A stretch of DNA of 64,000 nucleotides from the NCBI RefSeq assembly GCF_052065695.1, contig NZ_JBQHTM010000007.1:1-64000 (forward strand), written 5' to 3'. Positions 59,198 to 64,000 of the stretch are shown here, in pieces (position 1 is the stretch's first letter; each line of letters starts with the position of its first letter). Position numbers and translations under genes: made by a program. Under the pieces are notes generated by a model, which was not told the DNA's origin, searched no databases, and saw only the letters and a program-made list of their open reading frames with translations. The stretch is from Intestinimonas sp052065695. Its GTDB lineage: Bacteria; Bacillota; Clostridia; Oscillospirales; Oscillospiraceae.

Positions 59198-59980
59198 TTA
59201 CATGCCGTCTGGGATGCGGCGGTCCTGTTTAATCTTTTTCATGGCTACCTTGCGGCCACGCTTTTTGCCTCCCTTGTCGGAGAGACGGCGGTCCAGTCCC
59301 ACGGCCAGACGGGTGCCAATGGTCTGGAAGATCTGGACCAGGATCACCAGCAGGATGACGGCGCCCCAGAGCACGATGTTCTGGTGGCGGGTATAGCCCC
59401 GGTTCAGGGCCATGGCGCCCAGACCGCCGCCGCCGATGGCGCCGGACATGGCGCCGTAGCTGAGGATGGTGACGAAGGCGGTGGCAAATCCGGTGAGAAG
59501 AGAGGGGACGCACTCGGGCAGGATGACCTTGGTGATGATCTGGAAGGGGGAGCAGCCCATGGACTGGGCGGCCTCGATGATGCCCCGGTCCATCTCACGG
59601 ATGGAGGCCTCTACCAGACGGGCCACAAAGGGGAAGGCGGCGATGAACAGCGGGACGATGGTGGCCTTGGTGCCGATGGAGGTGCCCAAAAGGACACGGG
59701 AGAGGGGGAATACCACCACCATCAGGATGAGGAAGGGCACCGAGCGCAGCAGGTTGACCACCACGTTGAGCACGGTCATCAGAGTCTTGGGTAGGGGCAG
59801 CACGCCGCCCTCCTCGCCCACCACCAGCAGCACGCCCAGGGGCAGGCCGATGATATAGGCAAAGATGGTGGCCAGCACGGTGGAATAGAGGGTCTCCCAG
59901 ATGGCAAAGGGCACGTTGCTGATGAGGTACTGAACCTCTTCAGCCGCGTCAGGGCCCAGAAGAGCGAGAAATTCAGCCAT
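59198..59980 (-). CDS. metI: methionine ABC transporter permease
   Basis: 260 residues with about five membrane helices. The ABC permease loop (EAAQSMGCSPFQIITKVILPE) carries the conserved EAA motif that contacts MetN. SVPFLILMVVVFPLSRVLLGTSIG and the late GAMSGAIGGGGLGAMALNRGY are typical of MetI. It overlaps metN by 8 bp. Confidence 0.94.
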   Translation of the reverse strand: MAEFLALLGPDAAEEVQYLISNVPFAIWETLYSTVLATIFAYIIGLPLGVLLVVGEEGGVLPLPKTLMTVLNVVVNLLRSVPFLILMVVVFPLSRVLLGTSIGTKATIVPLFIAAFPFVARLVEASIREMDRGIIEAAQSMGCSPFQIITKVILPECVPSLLTGFATAFVTILSYGAMSGAIGGGGLGAMALNRGYTRHQNIVLWGAVILLVILVQIFQTIGTRLAVGLDRRLSDKGGKKRGRKVAMKKIKQDRRIPDGM

Positions 59981-61001
59981 GGTAGTCGCGCACCTCCTCC
60001 ACCGTCACATCTTTTTGCGCTTTTAAGTAATTCATAGCCTTGGCGGCCTCGTTTTGGTCCTCGGGCAGGCCCAGCAGCATGGTGCCGAAGGCCTGGCCAT
60101 TCACGTTCCGGGTATCGGCGCCCAGGATGTTCACCTTCACGCCGCAGTCGATGGCCAGAGAGGCGATCAGGGGCTCGTAGGAGGAGCCACCGTTGAAGGC
60201 GATGCGGACCACACCCGCCGGGGGCAGCTGGTCGATCTGGACGCCTTCCGGATAGACCAGCCGACGGCCGGCCTCGGTCTTGGGATTGGAAAAGACCTCC
60301 GCCACGGAGCCGGTCTCCACCATGTGGCCGTGCTCCAGAATGGCCACGTGGGTACAGATCTCCTCCACCACCGCCATCTCGTGGGTGATGACCACCACGG
60401 TGATGCCCAGGCGGCGGTTGATGTCCTGGATGAGCCGCAGGATGCTGCGGGTGGTGGTGGGGTCCAGGGCGGAGGTGGCCTCGTCACAGAGCAGGATCTT
60501 GGGGTTGGAGGCCAGAGCACGGGCGATGGCAATGCGCTGCTTCTGGCCGCCGGAGAGCTGGGAGGGATAGGCGTCCGCCTTGTCAGGCAGACCCACGGTG
60601 TCCAGCAGCTCCCGGGCCCGCTCCCGGGCCTTGGCCTTGCTCACTCCGGCGATCTCCATGGGAAAACAGATGTTGTCCAGGCAGGTGCGCTGCATGAGCA
60701 GGTTGAACTGTTGAAAGATCATGCTGATGCCCCGGCGGGCCTTCCGCAGCTGGGCGGGGGACAGGGTACACAGATCCACCGCCTTGCCGCTCTCATCCAG
60801 CAGGCCGTCAATGAGGACCTGGCCCGTGGTGGGCCGCTCCAGCAGGTTGATGCACCGGACCAGGGTGGACTTGCCCGCACCGGACATGCCCACGATGCCA
60901 AAAATATCCCCCGTGGGGATGGTGAGATCCACGTCGGTCAGGGCCTGAAATTCTCCGTCGGCGGTGGGAAAGATCTTGGAAATGTGTTTGAGCTCAATCA
61001 C
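59973..61001 (-). CDS. metN: methionine ABC transporter ATP-binding protein
   Basis: 342 residues. Walker A GMSGAGKST, Q-loop MIFQQFNLL, signature LSGGQKQRIAIARAL, Walker B ILLCDEATSALD and the H-loop in VVVITHEM are present. The C-terminal NIL domain (about 265-342) is the regulatory methionine-binding ferredoxin-like domain. It powers MetI-mediated uptake of methionine delivered by MetQ. Confidence 0.95.
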   Translation of the reverse strand: MIELKHISKIFPTADGEFQALTDVDLTIPTGDIFGIVGMSGAGKSTLVRCINLLERPTTGQVLIDGLLDESGKAVDLCTLSPAQLRKARRGISMIFQQFNLLMQRTCLDNICFPMEIAGVSKAKARERARELLDTVGLPDKADAYPSQLSGGQKQRIAIARALASNPKILLCDEATSALDPTTTRSILRLIQDINRRLGITVVVITHEMAVVEEICTHVAILEHGHMVETGSVAEVFSNPKTEAGRRLVYPEGVQIDQLPPAGVVRIAFNGGSSYEPLIASLAIDCGVKVNILGADTRNVNGQAFGTMLLGLPEDQNEAAKAMNYLKAQKDVTVEEVRDYHG

Positions 61002-61084
61002 GGGATGGATTCCTCCCTACTTTCTCTCTTTCACACGGACACAAAGGGTATTGTATGCCCACAGGTCATGGCCTGTCAAGCCGT

Positions 61085-61513
61085 TCAGCCCTCCCGGTCC
61101 GCCTTCCTGCGCTGGCGTGCCACCAGGTCGGCCAGGGTGATGTGGTCCACCACACCGGTCACCGCCTGCTGGATCTCCCGCCACACCTCCATGGTGACGC
61201 ACTGGTCGGCACGGCAGCAGCACTCGCTGCCGTCCACACAGCTCACCGGGGCGAGGCTGCCCTCCAGAGGCCGGAGGATCTCCCCTACCGTGTATTCCGC
61301 CGGATCGCGGGTCAAGAGATAGCCGCCCCCGGCGCCGCGGACACTGCGAACCAGTCCGGCCCGGGAGAGGGGGGTGACGATCTGCTCCAAATATTTATCG
61401 GAAATATCCTGCCGCTGGGCCACGTCCCGGAGCGGAACGGGGACGCCGGGGTCTGACAGCGCCAGATCCAGCATCAGCCGCAGGGCGTAACGGCCCTTTG
61501 TGGAAATTTTCAT
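61085..61513 (-). CDS. Rrf2-family transcriptional regulator (CymR/IscR-like)
   Basis: 142 residues. The winged helix MKISTKGRYALRLMLDLALS, then VPLRDVAQRQDISDKYLEQIVTPL and GLVRSVRGAGGGYLL is diagnostic of Rrf2. The C-terminal part has a cysteine-rich stretch (CVDGSECCCRADQC) that resembles the cluster site of IscR-like members and differs from classical CymR. With metNI, metQ and cysK alongside it is a likely regulator of sulfur metabolism. An inverted repeat overlaps its own promoter. Confidence 0.9.
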   Translation of the reverse strand: MKISTKGRYALRLMLDLALSDPGVPVPLRDVAQRQDISDKYLEQIVTPLSRAGLVRSVRGAGGGYLLTRDPAEYTVGEILRPLEGSLAPVSCVDGSECCCRADQCVTMEVWREIQQAVTGVVDHITLADLVARQRRKADREG

Positions 61514-61556
61514 GGGAACCTTCCTCGCTCATTTTTTTGCAGTCTGCAAGTATGTG

Positions 61557-61590
61557 TTCCTATAATACCACAGGAATAGTATGTTTTCAA
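61557..61590 (-). promoter_or_regulatory. Rrf2 gene promoter with overlapping inverted repeat
   Basis: TTGAAA, 17-bp spacer, TATTAT on the minus strand. TTCCT and AGGAA arms (61557-61561 and 61572-61576) flank the -10 box, which suggests autoregulation. Confidence 0.65.
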
Positions 61591-61704
61591 GTGCGGCGCC
61601 AGATTTTGCTGCCTTTGCCAGACGGAGCCGGGTAAAAATCCGACCTGAGACCGGAAAAACGGGCCCAGCGGGACGTCAGGGCAGGGTATGGCCCGGGGAT
61701 GGAA

Positions 61705-61755
61705 AGGGCATGCAACTTTGAAGTGCGGGGCGTACAAGGGTGAGGAGGGATGCAA
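61705..61755 (+). promoter_or_regulatory. conserved leader of fibre-like gene C
   Basis: ATGCAACTTT, GAAGTGCGGGG, CGTACAAG, GGTGAGGAGGGATGC, then AA and the start codon. The rest of the gap 61591-61704 holds nothing recognised. Confidence 0.6.
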
Positions 61756-62757
61756 ATGGCAAGCGGATATACCGCGAATTATGGGCTGTGCCAGTGGCAA
61801 CCAGAGGACAAGTTTTTACGGGAGGAGTTCAATGAGGACAACGCCAGGACAGATGCGGCCATCGCCGCGGCAGAGGCAAAAGGAAGTCAGGCCCTTGCCG
61901 GGCTGGAGCCTTTGAGCCAGAACGTTTATAGCCTGATCCTGCGGGATTACTACGAGAAGCTGGAGACCGGCTGGAAGAAAGCCCTGCTCTTTGACGGGTT
62001 CCTGGACAACAGCCGCATCCAGAGTCTCACCGGCGGGCTGACGCTGGGCGACAAGCGGCTGAGTCTTCAGGGCGTTGGGATGGGCAATGTGGAGCTGGGG
62101 CTCAGCGGCGGCGCGGGCGGCCACATCGAAGAGACACAGACCATCACCGCCACCGGCAGCGGTACTCTGACTGGTTTTACCTTTGAGGTATACAGTGAGC
62201 TGCTCTTTACCTCGGAGGTGGTATCCAGCTATACGCTGACGGTCAATGGAGCGGTGGCGGCAACCGGAAGGGCGACCATCCCCAGCATCGGTTCCCAGGC
62301 CACCATGACAAAGAGCTTCAGCTTTTCTCCCCAGCCTGTACTGAAAAAGGGAGATACCTTTTCCCTCAAGCTGCAGGCCAACGGCTCCGGCTATCACTAT
62401 ACACTGGACAGCGGGCTCTGCCTGGGCGGTACCTTCCGGGTCAGCTCCAGCAGCGGCACCGAGGGCCGCATGACCTCCAGGGCGGAGGAGCTGCCCGCGG
62501 CCGCCAGGGTGCTGGGCTGGGTGCGGCACAGCGGCGGCATCGTGGGTCTCTCCCTGCAAGACAGCGGCGGCACAGAACACGCCCTTACAGTGGAGGCATC
62601 CCGGGACAGCGTCACGGTGCTGGGCGAGAACTGCCGGGAGACCTCCTTCCAGCTGACGAAGGATCTGGCCGCCGGGGCCTGGTCGGTGCTGCTGGACCTG
62701 GAGCTGGGGGAGGACAGCGAGGCCCACGTCTTTGATTACGGAGTCGCCTGGGTGTAG
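61756..62757 (+). CDS. orphan phage tail-fibre-like protein C
   Basis: 333 residues from ATG 61756. MASGYTANYGLCQWQPEDKF then LREEFNEDNARTD matches the N-terminus of A and B. The helical stretch AAIAAAEAKGSQALAG, then LRDYYEKLETGWKKALLFDG and SLTGGLTLGDKRL are shared in part with B. The C-terminal half shares AxVLGWVRHSGGxV with A (AWVRHMGGQVAL), and the end VFDYGVAWV is common. The body is beta-rich with many Ser/Thr/Gly. No signal peptide. It is convergent with a third giant surface gene. ATG 61750 is an alternative start. Confidence 0.65.
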   Translation: MASGYTANYGLCQWQPEDKFLREEFNEDNARTDAAIAAAEAKGSQALAGLEPLSQNVYSLILRDYYEKLETGWKKALLFDGFLDNSRIQSLTGGLTLGDKRLSLQGVGMGNVELGLSGGAGGHIEETQTITATGSGTLTGFTFEVYSELLFTSEVVSSYTLTVNGAVAATGRATIPSIGSQATMTKSFSFSPQPVLKKGDTFSLKLQANGSGYHYTLDSGLCLGGTFRVSSSSGTEGRMTSRAEELPAAARVLGWVRHSGGIVGLSLQDSGGTEHALTVEASRDSVTVLGENCRETSFQLTKDLAAGAWSVLLDLELGEDSEAHVFDYGVAWV

Positions 62758-62784
62758 CCCACAGGAAAAATTGATATATGAGGA

Positions 62785-62820
62785 AACCCCCGCCCGGGCC
62801 GAATGGCCCGGGCGGGGGTT
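62785..62820. terminator. bidirectional terminator between fibre-like gene C and surface gene 3
   Basis: AACCCCCGCCCGGGCC / GGCCCGGGCGGGGGTT, a perfect 16-bp stem with a GAAT loop. Confidence 0.9.
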
Positions 62821-62858
62821 CTCTTTATCAGACGATACCCTTATCTAAAAGGAACGCA

Positions 62859-64000
62859 TTACGCATCCTTCAGGAAGTTGGTGCCGTTGAAGGTGTAGGT
62901 GCCGTTGGAGGTGTCAGCGCTGATGGTAGCGCCAACAGCGGTATCGGCATCGGTGTACAGGGTGTTGGCGGGGATGGTAATATTATCATCACCGGCAGTG
63001 AAGTTGACAATCACTTTGCCGTCAATATCGCCGGTCAGCTTAGTGACAGTCAGCGCATTGCTGGCAGCACCATCCAGGGTCAGCACGCCGTTGTTCAGCA
63101 CATGGATCTCAGCGAAGGTAGCGGCAGAACCAGGAGTGATGGTAGCAGCGCCGCCCAGGGTCAGCTTGCCGTCCAGAGAGGCGGCAATGGCAGTGGTAAT
63201 GCCGTCCTCAACAGTGAGCGCAGCGCCGCTGGCCACAGTGCCGATCTCCTTGGCAGTGCCCTTGACGGTAACAGTACCCTTGGACACACCAGCAACCTTG
63301 GTGGTCACATTGCCGTTCACGGTGATGGTGCCGTTGTTGTCGGTGATGGTGGCCACGTCGCCGGTGACGGTGATGGTACCGTTGTTGTCGGTGATGGTGG
63401 TCACCTTGCCATCCACGGAGATGGTGCCGGCGTTAGAGGCGGCGATGGTGCCCACATCGCCGGTGACAGCGATGGTGCCGTCAGCAGTGTTGGCAGAGAT
63501 GGTGGTCACACCGGCCTTGGCGGTAATGGAGCCGCTGTTGGTGGTAATGGTGGTCACAGCCTTGCCAACGGTCAGGCTGGCGCCCTTGGCCACATTATCA
63601 ATGGTAGCCACGGTGCCGTCGATCTTGGTGGTGCCCTTGTTGACGGTCACGGAACCGGAAGCATTGCCCTTCACGGTGACATCGCCGTTGGCGACCACGC
63701 CAGCAATATCGCCGCCCACGGTCAGGGTCTTGCCGGCGGTGGTGGTGATGACACCAGTGGTAACATTGCCGGCCACGGTCACGTTGCCAGCCACAGTGTT
63801 GCCGCCAGCATCCAGCACCAGGTTGCCGCCCACCTGGACGTCACCGATAATGCTTTCGCCAGCCTTGGCAGTGTAGTTGCCGGTCACAATGACGGTGCCG
63901 GAGTTGGCCAGAGACTGAGCAGAGCAGTTCAGGTTACCGTTGATGACCAGAGTCTTGCCGGCAGGAATGCTCAGGCCAGCAGCAGCAGTGTTGGTCCAGT
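62859..64000 (-). CDS. C-terminal part of a third large surface protein, cut by the window edge
   Basis: At least 379 residues of a leftward gene whose frame stays open to the right edge; the 63887 GTG is only an internal codon. The sequence is a run of short beta repeats (GNVTVAGNVTTGV, GDVTVKGNASGSVTVN, TITDNNGTITVTGDVATIT) typical of a parallel beta-helix or adhesin body. It is almost free of charged clusters and cysteine (one Cys seen near the edge). No SLH motif is visible in this part; the N-terminus lies outside the window. Convergence with a fibre-like gene matches surface genes 1 and 2. Confidence 0.75.
   Translation of the reverse strand, partial: WTNTAAAGLSIPAGKTLVINGNLNCSAQSLANSGTVIVTGNYTAKAGESIIGDVQVGGNLVLDAGGNTVAGNVTVAGNVTTGVITTTAGKTLTVGGDIAGVVANGDVTVKGNASGSVTVNKGTTKIDGTVATIDNVAKGASLTVGKAVTTITTNSGSITAKAGVTTISANTADGTIAVTGDVGTIAASNAGTISVDGKVTTITDNNGTITVTGDVATITDNNGTITVNGNVTTKVAGVSKGTVTVKGTAKEIGTVASGAALTVEDGITTAIAASLDGKLTLGGAATITPGSAATFAEIHVLNNGVLTLDGAASNALTVTKLTGDIDGKVIVNFTAGDDNITIPANTLYTDADTAVGATISADTSNGTYTFNGTNFLKDA

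Noticed and set aside
63300..63440. Regular short repeats suggestive of a CRISPR array
   Set aside because: The repeats are in frame, vary codon by codon and belong to the beta-helix coding sequence; there are no unique spacers.

Overview
The window looks like chromosome from a high-GC, strictly anaerobic, spore-forming member of the Bacillota, most likely an Oscillospiraceae-type gut clostridium (Flavonifractor / Lawsonibacter / Intestinimonas relatives). Supporting signs are SpmA/SpmB, an AbrB/SpoVT-type regulator, the oxygen-sensitive NrdD/NrdG reductase, a WalRK cell-wall system with YycH/YycI, T-box and attenuator regulation, and very large SLH-domain surface proteins. Taxonomy is inferred; no rRNA or tRNA gene was seen.

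Layout. 0.2-4.2 kb: a PadR regulator, a tandemly duplicated two-gene membrane module and a small SLH protein. 4.2-18.3 kb: one leftward operon of PBSX/Mu-like phage structural genes (terminase, portal, protease, capsid, connectors, sheath, tube, frameshifted tail chaperone, LysM/baseplate genes, holin). It has no integrase, repressor, replication, endolysin or full-length tape-measure gene, so it is probably a domesticated particle. 18.3-40 kb: two large S-layer-like genes face each other across about 13 kb of housekeeping genes (phosphohexomutase, rlmH, walJ, murA, nudix, walR-walK-yycH-yycI). Their promoter-SLH regions form a near-identical inverted repeat of about 0.96 kb per arm. 40-42.5 kb: a tyrosine operon (Tyr-rich leader and attenuator, aroF, tyrA). 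42.6-55.3 kb: AI-2E transporter, sigma/anti-sigma-like pair, spmAB, abrB, rsmI, a two-repressor switch with a perfect operator, trmN6, GNAT, nudix, nrdG, rlmI-like, nrdD. 55.7-61.5 kb: an LCP ligase and a sulfur-amino-acid cluster (cysK, T-box-metQ, metI, metN, Rrf2 regulator). 61.7-64 kb: a third fibre gene facing a third large surface-protein gene that runs off the window.

Most interesting structure. Three paralogous genes with a phage tail-fibre-like N-terminus lie far from the phage operon. Each is tail-to-tail with a giant surface-protein gene, 70-101 bp apart across a bidirectional terminator, and each has the same 45-bp leader. The phage operon has no recognisable fibre gene of its own. 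A tail particle armed in trans by fibre cassettes, each paired with the surface antigen beside it and two of those antigens linked by an inversion-competent repeat, is a testable hypothesis and not a demonstrated function.

A second unusual structure is a short RNA-like repeat with a covarying GNRA-capped hairpin. It is present twice in tandem after walR and twice before tyrA. At each place the adjoining gene end exists in three copies, and the walR-end copies differ only by synonymous changes.
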